DNA of 64,000 nt from Methylobacillus glycogenes JCM 2850 (lineage in GTDB: Bacteria > Pseudomonadota > Gammaproteobacteria > Burkholderiales > Methylophilaceae), in assembly GCF_000617925.1 (NCBI RefSeq), contig NZ_BAMT01000010.1:41435-105434 (forward strand), given 5' to 3'. The first letter of the stretch is position 1, and the number at the start of each line of letters is the position of its first letter. The notes under the pieces were generated by a model. It searched no databases. It was not told the origin of the DNA and saw nothing but the letters and a program-made list of their open reading frames with translations. Position numbers and translations under genes: made by a program. Positions 38,415 to 48,232 of the stretch are shown here, one piece after another.

Positions 38415-39209
38415 ATGAAAAAATTAATGACATGGTTTTTCTTGCTGATGCTGAGTCTGACGCCTTTTGTAACGCATGCTGCAGAAGGTGACATTCTTCT
38501 CGGCGCTGGCGATGTGCTGAAAATATCGGTGTTCGAGCAGCCTGATCTGTCACTTGAGGTCAGAGTGAGTGAATCAGGTTCCATTACTTATCCCCTGATA
38601 GGTGAAGTGCGTGTGGGTGGTGGTACGGTTGCCGCCGCCGAGCAAAGAATTGCCACCATGCTGGAAAAGGGTGGTTTCCTTAAGAGTGCTCACGTCAACA
38701 TCATCGTTGCGCAATTGCAGAGCCTTCAAGTCTCTATTCTGGGTCAAGTCAATCGCCCGGGCAGATACCCTATAGATAGCGCTAAAACGCTGGCGGATGT
38801 GCTTGCCTTGGCTGGTGGTGTATCACCTGAAGGTGGCGATCTGATCACGCTGGTGCATAACGTCGATGGTAAAGCGGTCAGGGATCAGATTGACCTTGCT
38901 GACATGATGCGTACTGGCGATCTCAGCAAGAACATCCGCGTAGCTGGTGGTGACATCATTTATGTTGAACGTTTCGATAAATTCTATATCTATGGTCAGG
39001 TTCAACGTGCCAGCCATTACCGTCTCGAACATGAAATGACAGTATTGCAAGCGCTTTCTGTAGGTGGTGGCTTAAGCCCTCGCGGCACAGAAAAAGGCGT
39101 CAAGATCAAGCGTCGTGATGCTAGCGGCCATATTGAAGTAATCACTGCCAAACATGATGACCTCATCAAGCCCAACGATGTGATCTATGTGCAGGAAAGT
39201 TTCTTTTAA
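38415..39209 (+). CDS. epsE: Polysaccharide export outer-membrane protein EpsE
   Basis: 264 residues. Signal peptide ends 'FVTHAAEGD'. Poly_export domain ('LGAGDVLKISVFEQPDLSLE'), then two SLBB-type repeats ('ILGQVNRPGRYPI', 'IYGQVQRASHYRL'). Wza-like but short and without a clear lipobox Cys. It forms the periplasmic/outer-membrane channel. Intact. Confidence 0.9.
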   Translation: MKKLMTWFFLLMLSLTPFVTHAAEGDILLGAGDVLKISVFEQPDLSLEVRVSESGSITYPLIGEVRVGGGTVAAAEQRIATMLEKGGFLKSAHVNIIVAQLQSLQVSILGQVNRPGRYPIDSAKTLADVLALAGGVSPEGGDLITLVHNVDGKAVRDQIDLADMMRTGDLSKNIRVAGGDIIYVERFDKFYIYGQVQRASHYRLEHEMTVLQALSVGGGLSPRGTEKGVKIKRRDASGHIEVITAKHDDLIKPNDVIYVQESFF

Positions 39210-39254
39210 TAGATTGCAGATTTTAATAAATACTTGATAGGCAAGGTTAATCTA

Positions 39255-40643
39255 ATGAGCTTTTCTCAACTTTTACTGATATTCAAAGCGCGATATAAGA
39301 TATTGTTAAGCACCATTGTTGTGGCCCTGGTCGTAGCAATTGCGCTCAATATTTTCTTGCCAAACAGCTATAAGGCAACCACCAGTATCCTAGTCAACTA
39401 TAAAGGTGTAGATCCTGTGACTGGTATGGCTGTCCCTGCCCAGCTGCTTCCAGGTTATATGGGTACCCAGGTGGATATCATAACTAGCAAGAAAATTGCT
39501 AAGAGGGTTGTGACCACATTAAAGCTCAATGAAAGTAGTGAGGTTGTGGAGAGTTTCAATGACTCCACAGGTGGTGAAGGTGATATCGTTGATTGGTTGG
39601 CGGATTTGCTGATCTCACGTATCGAAGTTCAACCTGCGCGCAACAGTAGTGTGTTGCAGCTGGAGTTTGATGGAGCCAACCCCAAATTTGCTGCTGTTGT
39701 TGCTAACTCCTTTGCCGAGGAATATATCAAGGCCACTATCGAACTCAAGGTTGAGCCTTCGAAAAAGGCGGCTGAATTTTATACCGGGCAATTGAAGGAT
39801 TTGCGTGCCGATATTACCCGGGCGCAGCAAAAGCTTTCCGATTACCAACAAGATAAAAGCATCGTCAGCGTTGATGAGCGTCTAGACATTGAACGTGCCA
39901 AGCTGAATGAACTTTCCTCGCAGTTAGTGATGTCACAAGGGCAAACTCTTGAGGCACAGTCTCGTCAGACTGGTGCACAAGGTAGCAATGCTTATGGATC
40001 TCCGGATGTCGCGAGTAATCCAATGGTTCTGCACCTGAAAACAGAGATTGCTAGGTCTGAATCACGCTTCGCGGATATCTCACAAAAATATGAGAGAAAT
40101 CACCCACTCTATCAGGGGGCCAAAGCTGAGCTTGACAATCTGAAGTCTGAATTAAGTAAGCAAATCCAGGCGGCTACCGTCAATATATCGAGCAATTATA
40201 GAATCCTTAAGCAACGCGAGAGTGAAATCCGCAATGCCTTGGCTGAGCAAAAAACCAAGGTCATGCTGTTGAACAAGGATAGGGATGCACTGACGGTATT
40301 GACGCGTGAAGTCGAGGGTGCGCAACGCGCTTACGAACTCGCGACTCAGCGATATACTCAAATAAATCTTGAGGGACAGTCTAATCAAGCTGATGTATCC
40401 ATCCTTAATCCAGCGACACCACCACTTAAGCCATCAAGCCCGAAAAAAATATTGAACGTGGCAGTTGCGTTGGTGCTGGGTACAATTTTTGGCTTGTTGT
40501 TTAGTTTGTTGGCTGAGCTCACTAATGAGCGAATTCGCTCAGAAAGAGTGCTGGTAGAGATTGTTGGCGCACCGCTGCTGGGTGTGATCGACAAAAATAA
40601 AACCCATTCCAGAATTCAGCGCCTGCTGGCTAAAAAACCCTAA
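39255..40643 (+). CDS. epsF: Chain length determinant/export co-polymerase EpsF
   Basis: 462 residues from the ATG at 39255. Wzz domain with a first helix ('ILLSTIVVALVVAIALNIFL'), a long coiled-coil periplasmic region (residues about 170-330, heptad-rich), a Pro-rich loop ('LNPATPPLKPSSPKK') and a second helix ('ILNVAVALVLGTIFGLLFSL'). Works with EpsG to control chain length. Intact; 17 bp before epsG. Confidence 0.9.
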   Translation: MSFSQLLLIFKARYKILLSTIVVALVVAIALNIFLPNSYKATTSILVNYKGVDPVTGMAVPAQLLPGYMGTQVDIITSKKIAKRVVTTLKLNESSEVVESFNDSTGGEGDIVDWLADLLISRIEVQPARNSSVLQLEFDGANPKFAAVVANSFAEEYIKATIELKVEPSKKAAEFYTGQLKDLRADITRAQQKLSDYQQDKSIVSVDERLDIERAKLNELSSQLVMSQGQTLEAQSRQTGAQGSNAYGSPDVASNPMVLHLKTEIARSESRFADISQKYERNHPLYQGAKAELDNLKSELSKQIQAATVNISSNYRILKQRESEIRNALAEQKTKVMLLNKDRDALTVLTREVEGAQRAYELATQRYTQINLEGQSNQADVSILNPATPPLKPSSPKKILNVAVALVLGTIFGLLFSLLAELTNERIRSERVLVEIVGAPLLGVIDKNKTHSRIQRLLAKKP

Positions 40644-40660
40644 TTTGTGTGGATATAGAC

Positions 40661-41539
40661 ATGACTAATGATGTTTCCAATACTAGTTCCATTCCGGCAT
40701 TGAATGCTGATTTCAATATCGGTGGAATGTTGCTCAAGATGGGTAAGATTACACCGCAGGATGCGGAGCGTATCCTGCGTGTGCAGAAGGAAAGAGGCGT
40801 TCGCTTTGGTGAGGCTGCCGAGAGTTTGGGCCTAGTTTCCTCTGCCGATATCAACTATGTATTATCCAAGCAGTTTGCCTATCCCTACCTGATGGATGGT
40901 CGCGGCGATTTCTCCGAGAACTTGGTCGCGGCTTATGATCCATTCAGTATCAATGTGGAGAAGTATCGCGCCATTCGTAGCCAGCTCATGCTCTACTGGT
41001 TTGCACAAGGGAAAAAGAGCCTGTCATTTTCCAGTGTTTACGACAAGGACGACACCAGTGACTTGGTTGCCAATCTTGGCGTGGTTTTCTCTCAACTGGG
41101 AGAGAAAACACTCATCATTGATGCCCATCTTGATAGCCCACGGCAGAATCGCATTTTTAATATCAAGAGCACTGCGGGTTTGTCGGATATTCTGGCAGGC
41201 CGGGTTACGGATTACTCCTCTTCCATCACTAGGCTAGTCGAGTTCGAGCATCTCTCCATCTTGTCTTCTGGCACCATTCCACCTAATCCGCGAGAGCTTC
41301 TGGGACGTGGTTTCCTCAAGCAGTTCATCACGGCAATTGCTAATGACTACGATGTTATCCTGGTCGATGCACCTTCCTTTGTCCGCCACTCTGAACCGTT
41401 GTCTGTGGCAAGTGCTACGGAAGGGGTGGTGCTTCTTGCCAAGCGTCATGTCTCCAAAGCCAATGACTTGAGCAAAGTGGTTGATCAGCTTTCCAAGATC
41501 AGGGTGCCTGTTGTTGGCACGGTATTGACTGAAAACTAA
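40661..41539 (+). CDS. epsG: EpsG, BY-kinase-like protein with degenerate P-loop
   Basis: 292 residues from the ATG at 40661; a GTG at 40649 is the alternative. An N-terminal segment resembles the MshEN/GspE N-domain ('LGLVSSADINYVLSKQF'). The kinase-like part keeps 'NLGVVFSQLGEKTLIID' and 'SDILAGR'. Where a P-loop GxxxxGK(S/T) is expected, residues 124-135 read 'SVYDKDDTSDL', with no GKS/T. The A' Asp is followed by His rather than DxR. No C-terminal Tyr cluster. It is probably a non-catalytic partner of EpsF. Confidence 0.82.
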   Translation: MTNDVSNTSSIPALNADFNIGGMLLKMGKITPQDAERILRVQKERGVRFGEAAESLGLVSSADINYVLSKQFAYPYLMDGRGDFSENLVAAYDPFSINVEKYRAIRSQLMLYWFAQGKKSLSFSSVYDKDDTSDLVANLGVVFSQLGEKTLIIDAHLDSPRQNRIFNIKSTAGLSDILAGRVTDYSSSITRLVEFEHLSILSSGTIPPNPRELLGRGFLKQFITAIANDYDVILVDAPSFVRHSEPLSVASATEGVVLLAKRHVSKANDLSKVVDQLSKIRVPVVGTVLTEN

Positions 41540-41540
41540 A

Positions 41541-42440
41541 ATGAGCTTGAACCAGAGCATTGCGGTCGCCAGTACCCAGCTAAGAAGGTACCAGCATGTG
41601 ATACCACTGCTGGTAGGCTTGCTGTTCTTATTTGTGCCCACCTACCTGAACCTGACGAACACGGTCTGGCAGATGCAGGATCAGGCGCATGGCCCCTTGA
41701 TCCTGATGGTGGTGCTGTACCTAGTCTGGGTGGACAAGGAAATACTGCTAGACACGGCAAACTTGAGACAAAGCGGGCGTGGTGTGGGCCTGTTGCTGTT
41801 TTTGTTTGGCCTGTTGGTATACATCATCGGGCGTTCACAAGATTTGCTGGTGTTTGATGTGGGCTCGCAGATTCCGGTATTGGCTGGCTTGCTGTTGATT
41901 TTCTATAAGGCCAAAACCCTCAAGCGCTTCTGGTTCCCCTTGTTCTTCTTGTTCTTCATGATTCCATTGCCAGGCTCCATGCTGGATGTTGTGACCTTGC
42001 CGATGAAGGTCGCTGTCTCTTACGTGGCCGAGCATGTGCTGTATTGGTTTGATTACCCCATCGCGCGTTCGGGTGTGATCATTCAGATTGGTCAGTATCA
42101 GTTGCTGGTGGCGGATGCTTGTGCAGGCATGCATACCTTGATTTCACTGGAGGCCCTGGGCCTGCTCTACCTCAATATCGTCAGGCATGATTCCCTGGCC
42201 CGTAACTTGTTGCTGGCCTTGCTGATTATCCCTATTTCCTTCTCAGCGAATGTCATACGCGTGATTGTGTTGACCTTGATCACCTACTATTTCGGGGATG
42301 AAGTGGGCCAGGGCTTTGTACATGGATTCGCGGGTATTTTGTTATTTGTCGTGGCATTAACCCTGATTATTTCAGTGGATAGCCTGATCCAATACTTTGT
42401 TGGCAAACATACACAGCGTAAGGCTAGATTGCAGAGTTGA
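41541..42440 (+). CDS. xrtB: Exosortase B
   Basis: 299 residues, about eight membrane helices. The three active-site residues are visible: Cys194 in 'VADACAGMHTLI', Arg240 in 'FSANVIRVIVLT', and His261 in 'QGFVHGFAG'. It processes PEP-CTERM proteins (two are encoded at 31.9-33.8 kb) and, by family knowledge, acts like a sortase at the inner membrane. Placement after EpsG and before EpsI matches the EpsH position. Intact. Confidence 0.93.
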   Translation: MSLNQSIAVASTQLRRYQHVIPLLVGLLFLFVPTYLNLTNTVWQMQDQAHGPLILMVVLYLVWVDKEILLDTANLRQSGRGVGLLLFLFGLLVYIIGRSQDLLVFDVGSQIPVLAGLLLIFYKAKTLKRFWFPLFFLFFMIPLPGSMLDVVTLPMKVAVSYVAEHVLYWFDYPIARSGVIIQIGQYQLLVADACAGMHTLISLEALGLLYLNIVRHDSLARNLLLALLIIPISFSANVIRVIVLTLITYYFGDEVGQGFVHGFAGILLFVVALTLIISVDSLIQYFVGKHTQRKARLQS

Positions 42441-42441
42441 T

Positions 42442-43128
42442 ATGAGCGTCAGATTAATCAATATCCTGGCAGTATGCATGGTGGTGAGTTCTGGCCTGGC
42501 GTTGGCTTTGACCCCTGATCTTAGCTCCGTGCGGGATGATCCACATCTTGAAAGTTTCGTGCCTAGCAGCTTTGGTCAGTGGCAGGAAGTCAAAACCAAT
42601 CAGGTGCAGATGGACCTGACAGTCAGGAGAGATGGCGAACCCAGCATCGATAACCCTTATGATGAAGTTCTCATGAGGAGTTATGCCAATGAAAAGGGTC
42701 AGGTCATTATGCTGGCTCTTGCCTATGGCAAATTGCAGCGGCAGGAAGTCAAGGTGCATAGGCCTGAACTGTGCTATACGGCGCAGGGTTTCTCCATCAG
42801 AAATCAGCAGGATACCGCAGTGAATGTGGGGGCAGGCGCAACACCCATCCCATCCAAGGCGTTGGTTGCGGCTTCAAGACAGCGCGAAGAGCTGGTGCTT
42901 TACTGGATCAGGATAGGCGATATGATCAGTAAGAGTGCTTGGGAGACCCGACTTTATATTGTGGAGCAAGGCCTCAAACATCAACTGGTAGATGGGATAC
43001 TGGTCAGAACCTCACAGATATTGGGTGAAGATGATGCCGAGCAATCTTTGCAGCTACAACAACAGTTCCTGCACGATCTGGTGCAAGCAGTGCCCAGGGA
43101 CAAGCGTAAATACTTGATTCCATCATAA
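42442..43128 (+). CDS. epsI: EpsI, exosortase-associated protein
   Basis: 228 residues from the ATG at 42442, one base after the exosortase stop. N-terminal membrane helix, then the EpsI domain with the conserved Cys in 'HRPELCYTAQGF'. EpsI is always found with exosortases, sometimes fused to them, and probably binds their substrates or the polysaccharide. Intact. Confidence 0.9.
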   Translation: MSVRLINILAVCMVVSSGLALALTPDLSSVRDDPHLESFVPSSFGQWQEVKTNQVQMDLTVRRDGEPSIDNPYDEVLMRSYANEKGQVIMLALAYGKLQRQEVKVHRPELCYTAQGFSIRNQQDTAVNVGAGATPIPSKALVAASRQREELVLYWIRIGDMISKSAWETRLYIVEQGLKHQLVDGILVRTSQILGEDDAEQSLQLQQQFLHDLVQAVPRDKRKYLIPS

Positions 43129-43364
43129 TTTTATAGCCTTGTGTTTCCATTAGGATAATGGAGATCGAGTAAAGGATTTGAGCATAAAAGCTGGGTATGC
43201 TAGCAAACAGCCAGCAGGGGAATTAACAACATATCTTAATAACAGCGCACCAGCTCTGCGGCGCAAGTGCGTTGGCATATCCTTGGGTGTTAAACCTAAT
43301 CTGGGATGACTTTTTTGGTCTCTGCAACAACAGGCGCTTGAGCCATCTCGTCAAATAATGGGGA
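43129..43364. other. 236-bp gap after epsI
   Basis: No gene is seen. A short perfect inverted repeat tccatta-gga-taatgga (43146-43162) is present. No JUMPstart or ops element (RfaH type) and no T-run terminator were found. The following gene probably has its own promoter in this gap. Confidence 0.4.
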
Positions 43365-43370
43365 TTGGGT

Positions 43371-44507
43371 TTGAAGATATTATTTCTAAGTCACACTGCC
43401 GCAGGGGGCGAATTTGTAGTTGGCTCACATCAACTATCTAAACAATTCGCCTTGCAAGGGCATGAGGTTGTCCACCTCAGTCCGCCAGTGACACCAGCAC
43501 ATCTGACACTGTTGCAGAAAACACCGTTTGAGCGTGTCCGGTTTAAGCGCTGGATGAAAGCGGGTGATGTCATCAACCACGTGACCGACATTATTCCTTT
43601 CTCATTAATACCTTGGGGTATTGCCACCCGCTTGGGATCTGGTAGCGATATCTTTGGTTACTTCCTGAAGTTTTCAGCACTCAGACAACTCCGTAAACAT
43701 CAATTTTCTAATCCTGACGTAGTGTTGATTGATGAGCCTCGATTAGGCTATCTACTCAAATATTTCCCTAAGTCAAAGATCGTATACCGCCCCACTGATA
43801 TTTATCATGAAATCAGAAATGATCCCAGTATTGTAGATGCTGAAAAAGGGTTGATATCCCAGGTACACGGCTTCATTGCGACATCAGAGCCTGTAAGACA
43901 GCATTTGAATCGCCTAGGTGTTGATGAGGTGCTATTGCTGCAGAATGGTGTAGATCTAGATCATTACCTGAATTTTACAAAATCCAAACTGGATTTGCCG
44001 CCTGAGCCAAGGGCAATTTATGCTGGAGCTCTGGATCATCGCTTTGGTTTTGATGTGCTGAAAAGTGCAGCCACAAAACACCAGAAAATTTCATTTTTAT
44101 TGGCTGGGCCAGTAGAGGAAAAATACAAGGCGGCATTTAGTGATCTTGCCAACGTACACTTTCTTGGTCATGTGCAATATAAAGCGTTGCCCAATCTCTT
44201 GAGTCAGTGCCAAATTGGTTTATTGCCGATGTCTGATCATCCATCCAACCTTGGCCGTAGTCCTATGAAATTGTTTGAATATGCAGCAGTCGGACTTCCC
44301 GTTGTTTCTACCTCAACACCAGAGCTTGAGCGCAGATCATTACCCTTTGTATTTTTGGCTGAGAATGCCCAGATTTTCACAGATAAACTTGGTGATGTTT
44401 GCAATGCGGATATCAAAATATTGGCTCAGCAGGCTCGAGATAATGCTAAGCATGAGTCTTGGGCAAGTAAAACCATCACAATACTGAACTATATTTATTC
44501 AAAGTAA
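43371..44507 (+). CDS. Glycosyltransferase, GT4-like
   Basis: About 378 residues; the start is a TTG at 43371 or 43365. N-terminus 'LKILFLSHTAAGGEFVVGSH', C-terminal domain with 'LPMSDHPSNLGRSPMKLFEY' and 'LPVVSTSTPELE' as in GT-B glycosyltransferases. Adds a sugar to the lipid-linked repeat; donor unknown. Overall AT content is higher than in epsB-epsI. Intact. Confidence 0.75.
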   Translation: MKILFLSHTAAGGEFVVGSHQLSKQFALQGHEVVHLSPPVTPAHLTLLQKTPFERVRFKRWMKAGDVINHVTDIIPFSLIPWGIATRLGSGSDIFGYFLKFSALRQLRKHQFSNPDVVLIDEPRLGYLLKYFPKSKIVYRPTDIYHEIRNDPSIVDAEKGLISQVHGFIATSEPVRQHLNRLGVDEVLLLQNGVDLDHYLNFTKSKLDLPPEPRAIYAGALDHRFGFDVLKSAATKHQKISFLLAGPVEEKYKAAFSDLANVHFLGHVQYKALPNLLSQCQIGLLPMSDHPSNLGRSPMKLFEYAAVGLPVVSTSTPELERRSLPFVFLAENAQIFTDKLGDVCNADIKILAQQARDNAKHESWASKTITILNYIYSK

Positions 44508-44511
44508 AGCA

Positions 44512-45774
44512 ATGAACAAAACTACTGAACCACAAGATAGTCAAACCAATGTTCCATGGTGGCTATCCCCTCATGGACTATGCTTAGGCTTTCTTTTGCC
44601 TATGATCTTGTTGATCTGGTGGTTGGGGTCAGTGAGATCACCAACATTAACCATACGGGGTTATATATATTTAAGTTCTGAATATATAGCTCTGGCTGTG
44701 CTAATTGTTGTGCTGTCAGCAAGTGCAGCCTGGATGGGAAGCTTCGTCAAGACAAAAGTCAGAGTGCCGCCAGACTCTCAGGTTAATATGGCTTTGCGGG
44801 TATTAGGCTATGTAGCAGTTGCAGCATATATATACTGGTTCAAAGAGCTGATTATCAATCCTATGAATATTATTAATATATTTACAGGGACAGGTTTATC
44901 AAGACAGGAAATTGGTGCAACGCAAGGGATTACATCACTTGTTAACTTCACCCCAATATTTATTTCGATTTACATATATGCCAGATATATCGCCAAATTA
45001 CCTTTAAGACAAGATGTTGTATTGTTGTTCTATGCAATTGTTTTATTGACATTGCTGCGGGTATTTGCCTGGGCAGAGCGTCTGGCATTAATTGAAATTA
45101 TTTTGCCATTTGCGTTATTGATAACGCGGCAACAAGTGTTCAGTAAGATTAAAATTTTGCAATTCTTCATTAAGGCTGGTCCCTTCGCGGGATTGCCCTT
45201 GCTGGTGCTTTACTTTGGTATGGCGGAATACTTCCGCTCTTGGAGCTCTACAACTTACGCCGGGAAATCGAGTTTTTGGGATTTTGCTCTAGGGCGGATT
45301 GCTTCATATTATTACACCTCGCTCAATAATGGTGCGGGAATGCTGGCTACTGTTAACTGGCCAACATATGAATTCGAAAATGTGTTGAATTGGATGCATA
45401 AATTTCCAATTTTTGGCGGCGTGTTTCGTTACTACGTAGATTTGCACACTATGAGAATGGGTGAGTTTCTCGCTCAGTATGGTGATGAGGAGTTCAACAA
45501 CCCTTCTGGGATATTTTCAGTGATCCTGGATTTGGGCTTGCCATTTGGCATTATCTACTTCTTTATAACCGCATTTCTTGCAGGAATCTTTTATAAAGGC
45601 TATTTGAGAGGCAATTTTTTAAGTGTAATTTTTTATCCGTTATTTTTTATTACGTTATTGGAAATTTTCAGATATCCGTATTTAGGAACGTCCCGAGCTT
45701 TTACCGAGATTATTGGTGTGATTATTGCTTTCTTTATAGTTAAGGGAAGGACTGAAAATGATAGAAAATCGTAG
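44512..45774 (+). CDS. Polysaccharide polymerase candidate (multi-spanning membrane protein)
   Basis: 420 residues, about 11-12 helices and few charged blocks outside a large loop (about residues 245-340) with 'WPTYEFENVLNWMHKFPIFG'. That architecture fits Wzy-type oligosaccharide repeat polymerases, and no other Wzy candidate is in this cluster. No family motif can be named. It overlaps the beta-helix gene by 17 bp. Intact. Confidence 0.6.
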   Translation: MNKTTEPQDSQTNVPWWLSPHGLCLGFLLPMILLIWWLGSVRSPTLTIRGYIYLSSEYIALAVLIVVLSASAAWMGSFVKTKVRVPPDSQVNMALRVLGYVAVAAYIYWFKELIINPMNIINIFTGTGLSRQEIGATQGITSLVNFTPIFISIYIYARYIAKLPLRQDVVLLFYAIVLLTLLRVFAWAERLALIEIILPFALLITRQQVFSKIKILQFFIKAGPFAGLPLLVLYFGMAEYFRSWSSTTYAGKSSFWDFALGRIASYYYTSLNNGAGMLATVNWPTYEFENVLNWMHKFPIFGGVFRYYVDLHTMRMGEFLAQYGDEEFNNPSGIFSVILDLGLPFGIIYFFITAFLAGIFYKGYLRGNFLSVIFYPLFFITLLEIFRYPYLGTSRAFTEIIGVIIAFFIVKGRTENDRKS

Positions 45775-47122
45775 ACACCTGGTTAAATCATTATTCTTGA
45801 TGCTATTTTCATCCTGGCTTCCCAAGGTCGCCTCGGCAGCGCCTAAGGTGGTCGGGGGCAATGCAGACTTCACTAGAGCTTTAGATGACGCGCTTGCTGG
45901 ACGCACGGAAGTGCTAAGCGGTTATTATGAAATAAGTAATCCTTTAAGATTTTCACTGAAGAGTGGCACCGTAAAATTTGCACCAGATTTTCAGCTGAAA
46001 TTCTTGAATGATAAATTAAGTGGTTTAGTATTTTCGAGTTGCAGTGATTTATCACTCATTGGTGGAGATTTTTCGTACAAAAACCCCCCAGCTAGAAGAA
46101 TTGGACATGGTGGTATTTACGAGTTCTCTAGATGTACCAAAGTCATCGTTAGAGATGGATTTTATTATGACACACCAGGTACAGGTATCATTTTTACCTT
46201 ATGTGATGATTGTGCAGTAATTAAAGCTACGGTTTGGAATTCCTGGGCTGATGGGTTGCACTTTGCAAATTGCAATAACTGCATCGCCTTGGATTATCAG
46301 TCTACCAATACAGGGGATGATGGGTTGGCGTTTGTAAACTACAAAAAACATCCCGATGCAGTAGGTGGTTATGCGAACAACATTGTTATCAATGGTTCTT
46401 ATGCACGAGGAATTGCGATTATCGGTCAATCTGGTGTGACTATAGACAAGTTTGAAATTAGGCACACTTCCGCAGAAGGATTAAAGATTGGAAGTGAGCA
46501 ATACTATGACACTAGAATTCCTTCCAATGTGACAATCAAAAACGGCATTGTTGAAGAGGCAGGTACTTGGTGCGTGGCAAAGGCAACTGGCAATGGTTTC
46601 CTAGTCCAAGGTGCTACCGATAAAATTGTTGTTGAGAATTTGACTGTCAATGCCCCACGCGTGCATGGAATTGTTTTCGACAGGCATGGCGGTAATGTCA
46701 AAATGAAAGATATCGTCGTCAAGAATACAAAAGCAAGTGGCATAACCATGATGGCGGATAACATCGAGTTAGTGAATGGGGAGTTTTTAAATATTGGAAC
46801 AACACCTCTTTACGTCAATAAAGCATTAACTGCTAATTTCTCCAAGATTAATGTCAATACCTTCGGATTCGCAGATAAATCAAGTTGGCCTATTTTCTGG
46901 GCTGTTGAAGCTAAGAATGTGTTAATTAACCAAATGAAAGTGGAGTCCACCACCTTGGTTAGAATTGGTGGGAAAAACGTTATTTCACATCAGATAACTG
47001 GGGTGCAGATCAGTGGTGTGCAGCTTAGCGGACTGCTCTCTGATGGGCTTAATTCCAAAACAACATCGGCGGTTTCTGCTATAACATCAACTGCTGTTAA
47101 GTTTATTGAGCAGTGGAATTAG
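45758..47122 (+). CDS. Right-handed parallel beta-helix protein (polysaccharide-acting)
   Basis: 454 residues. N-terminal signal ('FLMLFSSWLPKVASAAPK'), then repeated short beta rungs with Asn/Gly turns ('NCNNCIALDYQSTNTGDDGL', 'GVTIDKFEIRHTSAEGLKIG'). This resembles pectate-lyase-like C5-epimerase/lyase folds. In EPS loci such proteins trim or epimerise the chain in the periplasm; catalysis cannot be confirmed here. Intact. Starts within the putative polymerase gene. Confidence 0.68.
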   Translation: MIENRRHLVKSLFLMLFSSWLPKVASAAPKVVGGNADFTRALDDALAGRTEVLSGYYEISNPLRFSLKSGTVKFAPDFQLKFLNDKLSGLVFSSCSDLSLIGGDFSYKNPPARRIGHGGIYEFSRCTKVIVRDGFYYDTPGTGIIFTLCDDCAVIKATVWNSWADGLHFANCNNCIALDYQSTNTGDDGLAFVNYKKHPDAVGGYANNIVINGSYARGIAIIGQSGVTIDKFEIRHTSAEGLKIGSEQYYDTRIPSNVTIKNGIVEEAGTWCVAKATGNGFLVQGATDKIVVENLTVNAPRVHGIVFDRHGGNVKMKDIVVKNTKASGITMMADNIELVNGEFLNIGTTPLYVNKALTANFSKINVNTFGFADKSSWPIFWAVEAKNVLINQMKVESTTLVRIGGKNVISHQITGVQISGVQLSGLLSDGLNSKTTSAVSAITSTAVKFIEQWN

Positions 47123-47125
47123 CAA

Positions 47126-48232
47126 GTGGATGCAGGTGCGAGATTGAGGATTTCATGGATCGATGTCTGCCGTGGATTTGCAATGCTGTTGGTTGTGGTT
47201 GGGCATAATCAGATATTAATGGGCCAAAGTCTTTCTTTGGTAAAATTTATTTATCTTTTTCATATGCCACTGTTCTTTTTTATTAGTGGTATAACCCTCA
47301 AGCCAGATCAAGGATTAACGTACTATTTCACGCGGGCGATTAATGTTATTGCGGTATATTTTGTATTTTCATTTTTAGTTCTTCCTTTTGTTTTAATGAA
47401 AAATCCAGATGATGGTGTTTTCAATATAGTTCTTGGTATTTTGTACGGAACTGGACATACAATAGAAGTTGCTCCTCTCTGGTTTATACCATGTTTATTT
47501 TTCTCTATTGTTTTGGTCGGTCTCGCATTAGTTATTTCAAATCATTTTAATAACACTGATCGTGAATCAAATAGAAGTCCGATTTTTTTCCTTGCATTAT
47601 TGTTTATCGGAGTTGGTGTTTTTCTCATTAACTCAATTCATTATTATTTAATTGATAATCTTGCTTGGGGTAGTCTGAAAAATTCAGGAATGATTTGGAG
47701 TATTGATATAGCAATAATTGGTGCTGGCTTTATTCTTCTAGGTATGTACGCAAAGGTATTTGTTGATAAGTACAAAATTACTGAAATCAAATCAATATAT
47801 CTTATTGTATCTATTGTTTGTGCGATTTTCGTTATGTTGGGGTTGTTTAGTTTTGGTGTTGACGTCGATTTGAATTTTAGAAAAATTGCGCATTATCCTT
47901 TGGCTATGCTCTGCATGATCTTAGGAATATTTTTCAGTATTTTGTTTTCAATTTTTCTAGATAAATATACCTACCTATCAACTATCTTGAGCAGTATTGG
48001 TAAATCTACGTTATTGATTCTTTTATTTCACAATGCGATTCAAAATCATTTAATTTTCACAATTGGTGATTCAAAAATATATAGTGCTGTGATCGGCATT
48101 GTTATCGCAATATTGATACCTATAGTACTTGATAAGTTTGTTGTGAATAAATACGAATTGTTCAGAAAAATAGTTTACCCAAAACTATCTATCAACCTTG
48201 CATCCAAGATAATGGTAGGGAAAAGATTTTGA
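47126..48232 (+). CDS. Acyltransferase 3 family membrane protein
   Basis: 368 residues, GTG start. About ten helices. The Acyl_transf_3 start 'RLRISWIDVCRGFAMLLVVV' with 'VVVGHNQ' (the GH region) is clear. Likely O-acetylates a sugar of the repeat. Codons are AT-rich compared with mxa and nuo genes, suggesting transfer. Overlaps the next gene by 4 bp (TTGA). Confidence 0.82.
   Translation: MDAGARLRISWIDVCRGFAMLLVVVGHNQILMGQSLSLVKFIYLFHMPLFFFISGITLKPDQGLTYYFTRAINVIAVYFVFSFLVLPFVLMKNPDDGVFNIVLGILYGTGHTIEVAPLWFIPCLFFSIVLVGLALVISNHFNNTDRESNRSPIFFLALLFIGVGVFLINSIHYYLIDNLAWGSLKNSGMIWSIDIAIIGAGFILLGMYAKVFVDKYKITEIKSIYLIVSIVCAIFVMLGLFSFGVDVDLNFRKIAHYPLAMLCMILGIFFSILFSIFLDKYTYLSTILSSIGKSTLLILLFHNAIQNHLIFTIGDSKIYSAVIGIVIAILIPIVLDKFVVNKYELFRKIVYPKLSINLASKIMVGKRF

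Noticed and set aside
43129..43364. JUMPstart/ops element before the glycosyltransferase block
   Set aside because: No GGCGGTAG-like ops core is present in this gap.
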